Source of the DNA: Eutypa lata
Taxonomy: Eukaryota; Ascomycota; Sordariomycetes; Xylariales; Diatrypaceae
Assembly: GCA_022661535.1 (NCBI GenBank)
Contig: JAKULF010000009.1
Coordinates: 1,426,001 to 1,490,000 of the forward strand
Direction: 5' to 3'
Length of the DNA stretch: 64,000 bases
Below, piece by piece: positions 43,609-55,665 of this stretch. The notes under the pieces were generated by a model. That model was not told where the DNA came from. It saw only the letters and a list, made by a program, of their open reading frames with translations, and ran no database searches. The stretch's first letter is position 1; each line of letters begins with the position of its first letter. The translations under genes and the position numbers were made by a program.

Positions 43609-44870
43609 CACTGAGAATTGGACAATCGACTGCAAGGATGACCCGAACTAAATCCCCCTTTTGAAGTAGGCTCTCATTAGTGTACTTCCTCTAACTGGTC
43701 GCTTTATGCTCAAGTCTTGTTGTCGGCTTCGAGCTTTTTGCCTTAATGGTAAAGGGAGTTGACAATATAATGTTTACTTTTTCATGTTGATGTGTTAATA
43801 TTCATAAGAAATATATGGCTCTCCTTTTTTTCTGTCCCACTGTCACTTAACATAGATGAGTATACTATGTCCACCTAATTAATGGATGGTATGATTTAGT
43901 GTTGATACTGTCGTGTCTAGTATTGTTCGTTGCATAATAGCTTTGTGGCAGCGCTTCAACCCACTTCTCTGTTGATAGACTGTGCTCTTCTGTAGTCCGG
44001 GTTAGTCACTAAAATACAACTAACTGGACTGCGTAACTCCATAGCAACTGAATAATAATATGGCCTTTTAGAAACAGGGCAATGTAGGTACTTAGGTAAA
44101 CTAACCCTTTTCCTATGTTGAGGTATGGTTTCTATTAAAATGAGGGGGGAAATTCACTATGCGCTCTCGAGCAGTCAACCCACTCCATCGCGACCATTCG
44201 CAAAGGTCTCGTATTGAGCCTCTTTATAACCTGTAGCGAAAGGGCTCCTACCCCTGGAAACGGATGTGTTGACCACGTCCGTAGCTAATGCGACCCAACA
44301 CGATTATGTGCCGTTCTGGAACCGCTAAAATTAGCCCATGGGGTGTATGGTTCGAAAGAGCGCAGCAATAAGCTTCTGGGTGAAGGGTGAATATCCACTG
44401 ACCATGGCCCTGACGTAATAGCCATGATGATGCGAAGTGCTTCGTATATAAAATATAGAACTGAAGATAGGGGTTGCACGGAAAAGGTGACAGTTTTGTT
44501 CACAGTTGCGTATAAGACTAGTATATTTCTAAGTTCATACTAAACTGCGAAAAGAAAGATAAATTTTGAAGATATCTTAAAAAGGACTTGATAGAGTAGA
44601 TAAGGAAGCGTCCACATACAACTGTTTACAAATTGATGTTTATGATTCCTACAATATATATTAATCAATGCCACGTGTGAAATCAACATTCCGTTGCTCG
44701 TATTCCATGCTATCGTGTATAGCAAAAGCTCTCTTCAGAAGACTCGCAATCCGTATCGCGTGGTGCTGTTTCACAGAGTCGATACCAACATTACGTTGGT
44801 ATATCAAGAGCGCCGAGGTCGTTTATTGGGAAACCCTGCTCATTGCTAACGTGATGTCTATTCTATGATC
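43609..44870. other. AT-rich intergenic, no gene supported
   Basis: About 1.26 kb including the 3' region of the secreted protein gene. No gene or repeat is recognised. Confidence 0.55.
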
Positions 44871-44966
44871 ATGAGGGGAGAGACAATTCCATTGTGCGTA
44901 ACCGCGATCTTGATCCTTGTGCAGGCCAAGTATGACTCCGACCTCAACCGTACACATTTGGCATAG
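44871..44966 (+). CDS. Very short frame with signal-peptide look, doubtful
   Basis: Thirty-one codons beginning MRGETIPLCVTAILILVQA and ending 12 bp before the next frame. It could be an upstream frame in the leader of that gene, the relic of a secreted protein, or chance. Confidence 0.2.
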   Translation: MRGETIPLCVTAILILVQAKYDSDLNRTHLA

Positions 44967-44978
44967 GGCATTCTCAAT

Positions 44979-45329
44979 ATGGACGGCTTGGCTGCTCCAT
45001 TTCAGAAAGATTCGTACTTACTCATCTTCATGATGTTCGTGATAACTTACTGCAGAGCTCATGCGAAATACCTGTACGAACCAATGAATATTGTGGATCG
45101 GGATCCTGATAGTTATCATGTCGGATCTTACGCAAAGTTGGAGCGCAGTGCCTATTCCGAGAATTGTTATCTTTTTTCGTACCTTAATTACTATGAAACG
45201 GGGAATTGGTTGAAATTAGTAGGAGATCGACGCCCAGCCACTCTCATTGGCTCTGCTGCTGTCCTCATTACATGTCGATCGGGCCAAGATCTGAAGATTG
45301 ATGGAATGGTAATAACCGGCAAAACCTAG
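44979..45329 (+). CDS. Possible small secreted protein
   Basis: A frame of 116 aa beginning MDGLAAPFQKDSYLLIFMMF, with a hydrophobic segment to about residue 29 and a possible cleavage site at AHA. The mature part would be about 87 aa with two Cys, Tyr-rich (HVGSYAKLERSAYSENCYLF). There is no known domain. The hydrophobic segment starts unusually late for a signal peptide, and the frame ends without a recognisable C-terminus, so it may be a fragment of a decayed gene. It lies between a secreted Cys protein and a SET protein with signal peptide, which makes a secreted product more likely. Confidence 0.4.
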   Translation: MDGLAAPFQKDSYLLIFMMFVITYCRAHAKYLYEPMNIVDRDPDSYHVGSYAKLERSAYSENCYLFSYLNYYETGNWLKLVGDRRPATLIGSAAVLITCRSGQDLKIDGMVITGKT

Positions 45330-45681
45330 AGGAAGCGTATTCCGTAGACCGGTTAAAACCTAATACGACACGAAACCGTCAGATCAATGGGTAATGAGAC
45401 GGTGTCTTCTCTCACTAATATATGGGCATTGTCGTTCTGAGAATGATTAACATATTTGAACAAAAAGAAATAAAAGGGCACGGCCAGATCGACCCGCAAG
45501 TACAAGAAATTTCGAAAACATAATATATTACTACGGATTGGACAGTCGATTGAATGATACTATACTTGAATCGAAGGTGAATTTCAATCAAAAATTAGCA
45601 GCCTACAAAACAGATTGTTTTTTCTATTACACTGGACAAAGGACTATCCATCTCTCTCGAATGCGATTGTTGCCATGTTAG
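45330..45681. other. Promoter of the SET-domain gene
   Basis: A 352-bp AT-rich spacer, presumably the promoter and leader of the SET-domain protein gene. No motif stands out. Confidence 0.55.
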
Positions 45682-47009
45682 ATGGGCTTATTCGGTTGTA
45701 TCAAAGCTATGCATATGCTGATCTATGGCTTCTCGTTTACCCTGGTGATAGCTGTGGCTAAAGCGATAAGTTTGCCTGATGTTACTCCGTGGAGTCCCTT
45801 ACAACTGGTTCAAGCGCCTATATGCATTAAATCATATCCAGACGGGACGTCAACAACGCAGACATACAAAGCTAGACCAGGTTCAGCATGGGAAGGATTA
45901 GAAACTTGCAATAGACAGGCATGTATCTTTTCGAATCGCGAACTCGGGGGTGGGATTGTGCTCGTTACCAGCCCGAAAAATGCGGAGATCGTAAGCGATT
46001 TCCCAAACCCACCCGAACCCCCTCTAGCTCCCCAGCCATTTTACCAAGCGATGGTATCCGGCAAGGGAGTCGGACTTATCGCCAACAGGACAATCTATCG
46101 AGGTGAAACCATCATGGTGCGACCGGCGACCATGATCGTACAGACCGACGCCCATGTCCGGTTGGATCCGGAGCCAAGGGATATGCTGTACGATAGAGCC
46201 GTGGCGAGGCTCCCGGATCCTAAACGAGATCTCTTTATGGGGCAGATGGGCAAGGACATCTTCAACAAGATAGAGATCAACTGCTTCCAAGTTCTTCTCG
46301 ATAACAAGGATGAAGGGGATGCGAAGGCTGGTAGTCACTTAGGCTGCTATCCGGAGATATCGCGGTTTAATCACGATTGCCGACCGAAGTAAGCCGTTTC
46401 CTCTTTTAATTACGACAGCTGGTATCTTGAAGTGCGCAGTGGCTAATTGTGAAACCTGATTCAAGTCTCAATTACCGCATCAACAATATAACCCACACAA
46501 CGGTCGCGGCTCGCGACATCGCCCCCGGCGAGGAATTGAGCATCAGCTACATAGGGCAGATGCACACGCGGGAAGAGAGAATGACTCGGCTGAGAAGGTG
46601 GGGATTCAACTGCACGTGTGCCCAGTGCGCGATGAGCGACGAGGAAGCGGCAGCGTCAGACGCACGGCTGCGCACCATCGAGAAGCTGGAGGCGGACCTG
46701 GGGATCTTCAACGAGACGCTGGTCACGGCTGAGACCGGAGCCGAGCTCGTGCGGCTCTACGAAGAGGAGCATCTCCACATCTACCTCGCTCAGGCGCTGA
46801 CGCGGGCGGCGCTGAACTTCGCCCTGTTCGGCCAGACGGAGAGAGCGCGGGAGTACGCCCGCGAGGCGGCGGAGGCTATGGATAGGGAAGTGGGGCCTCA
46901 TTCTCTAGATGCGAAATCTATGAGGCTCCTGGCGGAGAACCCGAAAGCGCATTGGACTTGGGGGAAACGAAGAGGAGGGAGAAGGAGAAGTGGGAAAGGA
47001 ACGCCGTGA
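45682..47009 (+). CDS. SET-domain protein with N-terminal signal peptide
   Basis: Two exons, 45682-46388 and 46466-47009, with a 77-bp intron; 416 aa. The join restores RFNHDCRPN, the core SET motif. Residues 1-28 (MLIYGFSFTLVIAVAKA after a short start) look like a signal peptide or anchor; a second Met lies at residue 10. The SET domain starts at GKGVGLIANRTIYRGETIMV near residue 127, contains SHLGCYPEISRFNHDC, and ends with ARDIAPGEELSISYIG. A post-SET-like CTCAQC follows, then a helical C-terminus. SET domains methylate protein lysines, normally in nucleus or cytosol. A SET protein aimed at the secretory pathway is odd, though similar architectures exist in uncharacterised fungal proteins. 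Exon 2 is much more GC-rich than exon 1. The upstream region of about 95 residues between signal and SET contains three Cys and could be a lumenal module. Confidence 0.85.
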
Positions 47010-47460
47010 TAAGTTAGGGCTAGCTGTAGCATCCATCAGCTGTATAACAGCATATCTGGGTGCATGCGTTGTAGAGACACAGGAATGTATAGGGTATGAA
47101 GCCGTTGACGAGAGCAGCTGCCTCTACTGCTACGTCACGATTGAGCTATCATTCCGGATCTGAGGCTGTCCTGCGACCTCTGTTGTGTAGGCCCAATTGT
47201 TATACTGTGATCGATCCCATGGAGACGCTAGTGACGATGAAATACAAGGAAAACGCCCCTATTACCGTATCGATAACAATTAACTACCCCTGTCTAGTTT
47301 GCTGCAGCTTACCCCGCCAGCCCGCCAGTACGGAAGTACCTAGGTATGTCATTGAAAGAAGACCACGCGGTAGAAATTTTACCCCTCGTTTAAGAAAAGC
47401 GCTACCTCAACGTTGCTTTGTTAACAAATTGCGCAACATGCAACCTGCATTATCATCACC
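47010..47460. other. Promoter of the adenylosuccinate synthetase gene
   Basis: A 451-bp spacer between two plus-strand genes. A 127-aa frame overlapping the start of ADE12 has no motif and is rejected. Promoter elements are not recognised. Confidence 0.55.
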
Positions 47461-49345
47461 ATGGCCACCATCATTTTAGGGTCCCAATGGGGGTAAGTAA
47501 ACCATGATTGGTTCAAGGGAACGATGATAAATATTATGCTAACATAAATGTTTTTTCTTTCAATCTTTAGGGACGAAGGCAAGGGTATGATCCTTCTTTA
47601 CGCATTGCATTGCATTCCCTTCCAGCCAACATGACGAGGGCCTTAACCGACTACCTCACCGTTCGAACCCGGCTTTGAAGACTTACCAATCGCGTAGGAA
47701 AACTTACGGATATTCTCTGTCCGAAAGCCCAGATTTGCGCAAGGGCTGCCGGCGGTCACAATGCTGGGCATTCGATTGGTATGTGCCTCTCATCGCACTC
47801 ACTATACACACCACGGGGTACTTTACAATACCGTAGGACAGGACACAAACAATGTAATGCGATCACTAACACACACCCTACCCGACACGAACAGTCGCGA
47901 ACGGCGTATCGTATAGCTTCCACCTGCTGCCCTCGGGCCTCGTGAACCCGGACTGCACGAACCTGATCGGATCGGGCGTCGTGTTCCACGTGCCGAGCTT
48001 CTTCCAGGAGCTGGACGAGCTCGAGGCGAAGGGGCTGGCGGGGGTGCGCGGCCGGATCCTGGTCTCGGACCGGTGCCAGGTCAACTTCGACCTGCACGCG
48101 GCCGTGGACGGGCTGGAGGAGGTCGAGCTCGGCGAGCGCAAGATCGGGACCACGGGGCGCGGCATCGGCCCTTCGTACAGCACCAAGGCCGCCCGCAGCG
48201 GCGCCCGCGTCCACGACATCTTCGACCGGGAGTCCTTCGAGCGCCACCTGCGCCGCCTCGCTGCCGGCTATCGCAAGCGCTACGGTGACCTTCTGCAGTA
48301 CGATGTTGAGGACGAGATTGCCCGCTTCAGGGACTACCGCGTCCGCCTCGCCCCCTTCGTCACCGACGCCGTCAAGTTCATGAACGAGGCCCAGAACCGC
48401 GGCGCTAAGATCCTCATCGAGGGCGCGAACGCCCTCATGCTCGATATCGACTACGGCACTTACCCCTACGTCACCAGCAGCAACACGGGATTGGGCGGTG
48501 TCGTGACGGGCCTTGCTATCAACCCCGCGAAGATCGAGTTAGTAATTTTGAACTGTGTCATAAGGCTAGTTTCGTATATGCGACAAGGGCTGACTTTCAC
48601 TTCTGTACAGCCAAGTGATTGGAGTTGTTAAGGCTTATGTTAGTATTTTTTGCCCGTTTCAATTGATTACTGGGAGAAAAGTGCTAATCCTTGTAGACTA
48701 CAAGAGTCGGAGGCGGTCCCTTCCCGACTGAAGATCTTGAGGAGGCTGGCGTCAAACTTCAAGAGATTGGTATATCTTCCAACCTTCCCTATTTTCGTCG
48801 CCCCTAGTTCGAATGATCTACTAACTATCGGCGTTTAGGACGAGAGTGGGGTGTCAGTACAGGACGGAAACGACGAACGGGTTGGCTAGATTTGGTACTC
48901 CTGAAGTACTCAACGGCTGTTAATCACTATACCGTAAGTTGGCCCCTGGGACTCGTTGTTACTCGTAGTATATGTCCATTATAGACTCCAAACGTTCTCC
49001 ATATCTGCGTCTCACGATAGGACTAACACATAAACATAGGCCCTCAACCTTACAAAGCTGGACGTCCTAGATACCTTTCCCACGCTCAAGGTCGCAGTCG
49101 CATACAAGACACCCGACGGGAAGGAGATCGAGTATTTCCCTGCCGACCTTTCCCTGCTGGAGAAATGCGAGATCGTCTATCGCGAATTCGAAGGCTGGCA
49201 GACGTCGACGACGCACATCAAGACCTACGAAGAGCTCCCAGCGCAGGCGCGTACCTACATCGAGTTCATCGAATTCTTCTGCGGCGTCAAGGTGGCATGG
49301 ATTGGAACCGGCCCCTCCAGGGATGATATGATTACCCGGAACTGA
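47461..49345 (+). CDS. ADE12: Adenylosuccinate synthetase
   Basis: Eight exons: 47461-47492, 47571-47584, 47698-47778, 47895-48537, 48611-48638, 48697-48769, 48839-48933 and 49040-49345; 423 aa, the usual length. The first three exons together code the GTP-binding loop GSQWGDEGKGKLTD and GGHNAGHSI. Later landmarks are [75 protein letters not shown] and [13 protein letters not shown]. The enzyme joins IMP and aspartate using GTP, the first committed step to AMP, in the cytosol. Every join keeps the frame and recovers conserved sequence. Exons 2 (14 nt) and 5 (28 nt) are micro-exons. Exon 4 is very GC-rich while the introns are AT-rich. Confidence 0.95.
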
Positions 49346-50017
49346 ACATGGGGCACACGGAGGGCGCGGCAACCTTAGGATAGCCTACATACCTGCTTAC
49401 CTTTTGCTTTCTTGGTACATAATTTTGTCTGCGATCTTGAGCTGCTAAAGAAAAAAGGTGGATGGTATTAGTTAGAATCTGCTTTCGGTGGATATTGTCG
49501 ATACAAAATCATGTTCATGTTCATAGAAGAATAGAGCTAATAGGCTATACGAAACATAAATGTTGCGATGGTTGCGTGATCCGAACTACAGGGAAGTGTT
49601 CGGTAAGAAACAGATCATGATTTGTTAGACTTCTACAAGCTAAATATATCGTTGTATGGTGAGTTATATTCCTTTAACTAGTCCTATATCCACACCAACT
49701 CCTTAAGGCCTATGCCTAATTCCCATCTGCTGCTTATCGTCTAAGTAAACAATATGGTAGTTACTACCTACTCTGGTACCAATGATCACGCATCTCACAT
49801 GTATTACGATAGCCAGCAACATACATTTAAAAGGCATTGACTCCTAATTTCACCGTATATCATTACAAAACCCAATGTCCAAATGCGCCCCACATCCTAA
49901 GCAACTCAAGTCCGATCGAATAATCCGCTGTTCCCTCCTACGACAGCATAGGTCAGAATACCATAAGGATGCATTCTTTTTTTACAAGCACATTGGTGAA
50001 AAGACCCCAATAAGTCT
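49346..50017. other. Shared 3' spacer, no gene
   Basis: A 672-bp AT-rich spacer between convergent genes (ADE12 on plus, the CxxC protein on minus). No feature is seen. Confidence 0.6.
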
Positions 50018-50278
50018 CTAGTTTGTCTTCTGTTTCTTAGTTGGCGGACGGTCCACTCTCTTTTCTCCATCTTTGCTGCTGTGGCGCAACTTCATATAGT
50101 CGACACATTCCTGGCATATGCCAACTACACCGGTTTCTTGGTTCGCATTGGGGAATTCTGCGACGAGGCATTCCTTGTGACAGCGGGAACAGTGGTACCA
50201 TTCCGTTGGGGGTGCTAGGTGGCCGCGTTTCTCACATTGGCCAGTGATCTCTGTACCGTCCATGTTGATGGGTGTCAT
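50018..50278 (-). CDS. Small CxxC zinc-binding-like protein
   Basis: Frame of 86 aa with Cys15, His20, a CSRC pair at 30-33, Cys37, and CQEC at 55-58, followed by a basic tail (KRVDRPPTKKQKTN) that resembles a nuclear signal. Four or more Cys in two CxxC pairs suggest a zinc ribbon or treble clef. The open frame continues upstream of the Met to an AG near 50327 (SCPKRGNPAKDNSG), so this may be the last exon of a slightly longer gene. Met codons at 50278 and 50263 are possible starts. I do not recognise the family. Confidence 0.5.
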   Translation of the reverse strand: MTPINMDGTEITGQCEKRGHLAPPTEWYHCSRCHKECLVAEFPNANQETGVVGICQECVDYMKLRHSSKDGEKRVDRPPTKKQKTN

Positions 50279-50753
50279 TCCGGAGTTGTCTTTTGCGGGA
50301 TTTCCGCGCTTAGGACAAGACTTCAGAAGATCTGATAGAAAAGTCTAAGTGGTCTCTTTATCGGCTTTTAGTGAAATCTGATGGGGGTAAAGAGTAGAGG
50401 GGTCTACGGGATAATCTTACTAAAAGAATAAATTCGTAACAAAGTTGGAAAGATTCAGGGAAATCGATTGCTCCTTATATACCACATGTTGAACTCCTAT
50501 TTGTCATTGGTATCAAGATGAGTCATTTTCATGTGCTTGTACTTCTATAGAGGAAGTTCAATTCAAGATAATCAGGAGAAATGGAATCAACACAGTTTCT
50601 CTAACATTGCAGAGATGACATTTACGTATTCATAGTCTGATTAGCATCTGAAACCGAATAACGGCGTACTTATATTGACGCAAGTTTTGAACCCGCCGAA
50701 CTAAGTAATGAATAAATACCACTTATACATCGCGACGGAAGGCCAGGTTTAAT
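50279..50753. other. Spacer between two minus-strand genes
   Basis: A 475-bp AT-rich spacer containing the promoter, or a missed first exon, of the CxxC protein gene and the 3' end of the HET gene. Confidence 0.55.
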
Positions 50754-53061
50754 TCATATAATCGTTACAGTAGTTTCTTCCCCCGTATCATACCAATCCT
50801 TTGACACATTCGTGATATTGCCCACTCTCTCCATACAGCCAGGAGCAGCTTGTGAGATTCCCAAGATCAGTCCCACATCGTCACCTCTCATCCATGGGGT
50901 CCTCGCTATACAGAAAAATGCCGCAGCTGTTTCCAACTCAGTAGGCGATGAATCAAGCGAGTACCCATCGTGAGCCCTGCATGCAAAAGTACCCGTCTGA
51001 TTCGGCAAAGGCGCAGCCATTAGTCGGCCATCAGTTCGGAAGTGTTGCTTTTTGCTCGGCGACCCGTCGCTCTTCGCGTAGGAAACCCAGTGCTCATTCC
51101 GGTGGTAATCCGACGATATTTGGCAGTACTTTATGCGTCCGCGAAGTGTGATGGAGCCTCCCGACACCTCTCCGTACGCATTCTTGCCTTTGACCAGGGT
51201 ATCGGCTTGGATCACTGACGCTACTACCTGGGGCGATTTGAGCGGGTTCCAAGTAATACCCCAGTTCAACGAAGCCCAGGACCACGAAGGGGCGCTCTGC
51301 TCCTCTTTCTTGTAGGTGAGCGCGGTGTGTGCCCGGCCTGGCATTACCTGCCAAAGAAGATCTAGGACTAGTGTCTCACTCCAAAGACCGGCAAGGTACC
51401 GGCTTGTTCTAGCCTGTGGCATCTTCGTGGCAGCACCAGCAATCGCCGGTAGCTTGTCGCTGGCATATGTCAACTGCCGGGTAGTATATGCCTTGACAAT
51501 CATATACCATTGTTCGGCGGTGCTCACCTCCCCTAGCGTTCCGGGCATGGTCAAAGGATAGGGAGGTAGTTGGTCTTCGCTGCGCCGATGTGTTTGGCAC
51601 TCATATATGATGGCTCCTGGTGTGAAATGGATGATACGCTTTGCGAGGAAAGATTCCTGAAAACACCACCCTCGTGTATAAAGCGGACCCACTCTCTTAA
51701 GCGTAGCCCAGGAGCTTGTGAAGGGGGGCTCATACAAGCCTTGTTCGAGCGGTGCTGCTAGTAGACTCCGTTGCCGAACCATGATTGGGAGGTTAAAGCC
51801 AGGAGACGGCTGAAATTCGAACCGTTTCGGTAACCAATCTGCTTCTCGTGATCCTAGATAGGGCGTCTCGGGGTTCGGAGAGCTTGCGCCGCTGATGACA
51901 ATAAATGCACGGTTGTAAACTGAGCCCATCAGTGCTGCTTCTTGTTCCCAGTCCGCACGATCATCTTGAACTATGCATAGACTATCGATCCATACGTAGT
52001 GTAAGCCGAGATGGCGTGTTATCGTAACGGCGTTTTGGAATGTTGGCGGGAGATTCGCGAACGCGATGTTTTCCCTCAGCTGATCCAAAGTCGCCTTGGT
52101 CAACGACATGGGCTTGCCTCCACCCCAACAGTGGCTCAGGGCAACCCACGCGATAGCCTCTCCCGGCGGAATGGAATCCCGAAGCCGAAGGGCATCATTG
52201 CCACCCCCGACATAGATGAGCCGGGTAGGTACAAACCCCTCCGGATAGACGGCGCAGTTGGGATGTTCTCTGCAACATTGTTGAAGACTATCTTGCAAAA
52301 AATGCATACAGAAATCAGAACGGGTATCAACCATTCGAGGGCCGACAGGCCCAGTGACTGGCGATCCTGGAATCGGAGCACCTCCCGGTTGCTCAAGGTA
52401 CAGTTCAAGATCTACGCGGGCATTCTGATAATGCTTGTCGTAAGTGAAGTTCCAACAGTTGATGATAAGAGGGGACCCCTCGCGTATCATTAGTCCGAAC
52501 TGAATCGGCATTGCGTTCTTCGTCTCCGTGATCCAGCTCATCCATTCGTCGATGAAGAACGCATCGAAGACCTCGCACAGCAGCCGGCAGTATTTGCAGT
52601 TGTTCTTCGGAAGCCCGGTTTTTGGATCAACCTCTCGGCATTCCAGCAGTTTCTTCGTAGATATCTCGGTCAGGACCAGCGTGGGAACGGAACCGACCTC
52701 CTTTCTCCGAGAAGCGAGGTTGGACTCGGAGAAGTGGCGCCAAGCCGCTCCGGGCCGGCCGAACGTATCTTCATGGTTGTAGGGCTGAAGGTTGTTGCAT
52801 AGTAGACAAACCCCATCCCTCACACTCCTAACCTGGCGTGAAGCAAGATGTCCAGCCCACTGCAATACTCGGGGTTAGCACCTGTCTAGCGAGATCTACG
52901 GGTTATTTAGGAGATTTGCTCTCTCGAACAACTCCCTTGGAGTGACGTCAAACACTACAACCACAAACCAAATCGCTACAGGAATTGCTTACTACCGCCG
53001 CATCCGCTGTCCACTTGGCGCCTTTAGCAAGGTCCTTAGCGGCCCCAAAGAGGCCCGACAT
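50754..53061 (-). CDS. Heterokaryon incompatibility (HET) domain protein
   Basis: Two exons: 53061-52993, a 23-codon first exon starting MSGLFGAAKDLAKG, and 52859-50754, with a 133-bp intron; 724 aa. The HET domain begins near residue 260 with AWVALSHCWGG, continues through LPPTFQNAVTITRHLG and YVWIDSLCIVQDD, and ends near VISGASSPNPETPYLGSR. The N-terminal part has CLLC and CKYC pairs, seen in many HET proteins. The C-terminal part contains YTRGWCFQESFLAKRIIHF and SWSWASLNWG, family hallmarks. HET-domain proteins trigger cell death after fusion of incompatible hyphae. The start codon of the main frame would be an artefact of the intron acceptor, since its first two codons come from the intron end. 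Together with the NLR at 16.5-19.5 kb this gives two allorecognition-type genes in the window. Confidence 0.9.
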
Positions 53062-55665
53062 TGTGGTGGATCAAGTTGGGAACTTTAGCTTCGAACTCCC
53101 CGGGTATTATGTTGACTCTATTATATGTGTGTAGTGAAATTCGAAAATAGAAGACACGACGACGTTGCAATGCGAAGGGATGAATGTTCTTCGGAATTTC
53201 GACGAGGGGTGTCCTAAGGATACCACATCTGTGCCAAGCTTCAGCCGCACCGGTCCCCACGTTCTAGACTAAAGCCTACTTGTACGCTCCAAGACTATTA
53301 TACACATTCGGGGATAAGGGAACAATCGTCTGAGGGTGGCAAAGCTTAGGGATCTGCCGAGTACCAACCAAGACATGGCAGTGGAATTGCGTATGATTGT
53401 GCCTGCCCCTATTTACGTCTATAAATCCTTGCCACATAGCGACCCCTATTTGTATCCACTTTTGCGACAGGAGGCTCTTAGGTAACACATCTATAGACAT
53501 CCCCACGTACATAAAATACTTTAAGCTACTTCTATTGAAAGTCATCCTTCGAAGAGTAGAACCTGGCACTATGTATCATACCTCAATTATTGCTCCGCTC
53601 AAACTTATATAAACTTCAATAACAAAACTGCAAATACATTATTCTACGCAACTCGATTCTGTATTTATTGTTTATCTCGGCATTTATGTGTGTATAGACT
53701 AAGCCAACTTTGAGTCTGGTCAGTTGCTGTTTATATCTCAACCAGTGTAATATAATGTCTGTCTAGCGCCGCATGCACATGTCTCATACTACAAGCAAGT
53801 CCTATACACATTTCGATTCTAAGCCGTTTCATTGTGTCTACCAAGGACCTAATTTGAAATACACTGGCAGCCTTACTGGCAATGTGTATTTCATCTTCGG
53901 CATTGTTCCAAATTACTCTCAAGGTTTCCAACCACCTATAACCCCGAAGCAGGATCAATAGAACCCTTAAAAACAAACCCCGTGAAGTAGGGGAGCAGGG
54001 TTCGCTTTTTCCTCCTAGTAACGTATAACTATTTCGAAGGTAATAGTTAAAATTAAGTTAATATAAAATCGAATATGACTTATCTATGTCCACCTCCCAT
54101 TCTTTTCCTCAGAATCCATCGTCTTCGTATTAACAACGCATTTTTAACAGATATATCAAACCGAAAGACCAACTTGCTACGTTACCAACTTAGCTTTTGC
54201 GTAGCTCCTTGTCCCAGTGCGCCTAGTAGGAGCCTCTCGTTGTAAGAACCGTTTCCCATATCAGCCTAACTCAAACGTGAATCTATTTATCCCGGCTGGT
54301 CCGTTATATTCACTATTAATATCAACCACCGAGTCAGATCAATATATCATAACCCTTGACAGCTTTCAAAAGAATCGGTCATAACTCATTAAATTACTTA
54401 CAGATGACCAGCCAGCAATGAAGACAACACAGTTCATGACTTCATAGTCCAGATCATTTTATGGTCCAATCGAATCTAAAGCTGCAAAATACTGGTAAGG
54501 AGATTGAACACATATCCTAACGTCCTTCTACTAAAATATAATCCCACTTCTAAACTGAAGTAGACCTGTAGAGTCTCTGAGCCGGACTTGTTACCGGTAT
54601 TACGTGGGGGGTAAAGATACGTTAAGAGCATTGCGCAATGTGTTAGACCTTAGTCGACAACATTCTTTAGCAATTTAAGTTTGGCTCAAGGGTAATACCT
54701 CGCAATGGTAGATAGGAATCGTATGATAGATTGGGTAATACTCCCCCGCGTGATGCTGGGAGACCCGTCGAAAGAGCGGGACATGAGAATATTTCGCCGA
54801 GCACCCCAGATGCTTGGAAGTGAACTCCTCACGGATGCGATGGAGAATTCCGGGGAGGCTAGCATTTGAGTGACAAAAACCAGCGATTTCCTCGCCGAGT
54901 TGAGCTTGGCAAATGTCGTCAAGATTGTTTAGTGCTTTTTCTTCGCTTTATCGGGCATAAGCTTGATGTTGATCTCCATAGCACTCCATAACGTCCTTAC
55001 ACCCATGAATAAAACGTGACTGTCGCTGATGAATTATACCGAAGAAACATCCCTTCGGCTCCATATGACATCATTGCAACCTATTCAACTATATCATATT
55101 TATGACTTACTTTATTATCTACATCTACGAAGGGTGATTATAATAAGAAATATGTTTTAAAAAAAATGCTATGTAGGTTCAGGAAAGAATTGAGATATCC
55201 GAGCTTTTGCCGTTATTTCCCCTCCGAACTGCGGTAGATTTACCCGATTTGATAAAGTTTTCCCATCAACAACATGGATCTCAGGGTACACCCCCGCAGG
55301 ATCAAGCCCTGACAAACTTGCATTGCTACGGATGGCATATCGCGGAAATCTGAGAATCCCTGCATGCAATTCCCAGCAGGATTCCGCTAGCGCTCTTTCG
55401 GTAAACGATCCTGTTCGCCAATCTGTTTGGGACTGGGGGCGGTGAGACCGCGATTCTGCATCACGCGCGCTGGCCGTGTAAGTAATTCAATGGGTCTTAT
55501 CCTAGGTACGTACGTACTATCAGGGGTGAAGCATGGACATGATTGCTTTTGCACACGAGGGTTTAATTCTGATATAAGTTTTCGGCAAAGTCCTCGCTGT
55601 AACAAGTTTTGGTCTTCGGCCATGGTTGTCTCATCCCCATTGCGATAGAACGTCAACCAGCCATC
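53062..55665. other. AT-rich intergenic, possible gene relics
   Basis: About 2.6 kb between divergent genes (HET on minus, GH3 on plus). Minus-strand frames at 54686-54922, 55169-55369 and 55387-55656 have fairly normal composition (for example LSGLDPAGVYPEIHVVDGKT) but no recognisable family and no clean joins. They may be remains of a decayed gene. A CTGGGG word, the core of a CreA-type site, lies at 55433, 233 bp before the GH3 start. Confidence 0.45.

Noticed and set aside
47096..47479. A 127-aa frame overlapping the ADE12 start
   Set aside because: No motif or codon bias, and it overlaps the real start of ADE12 in another frame.
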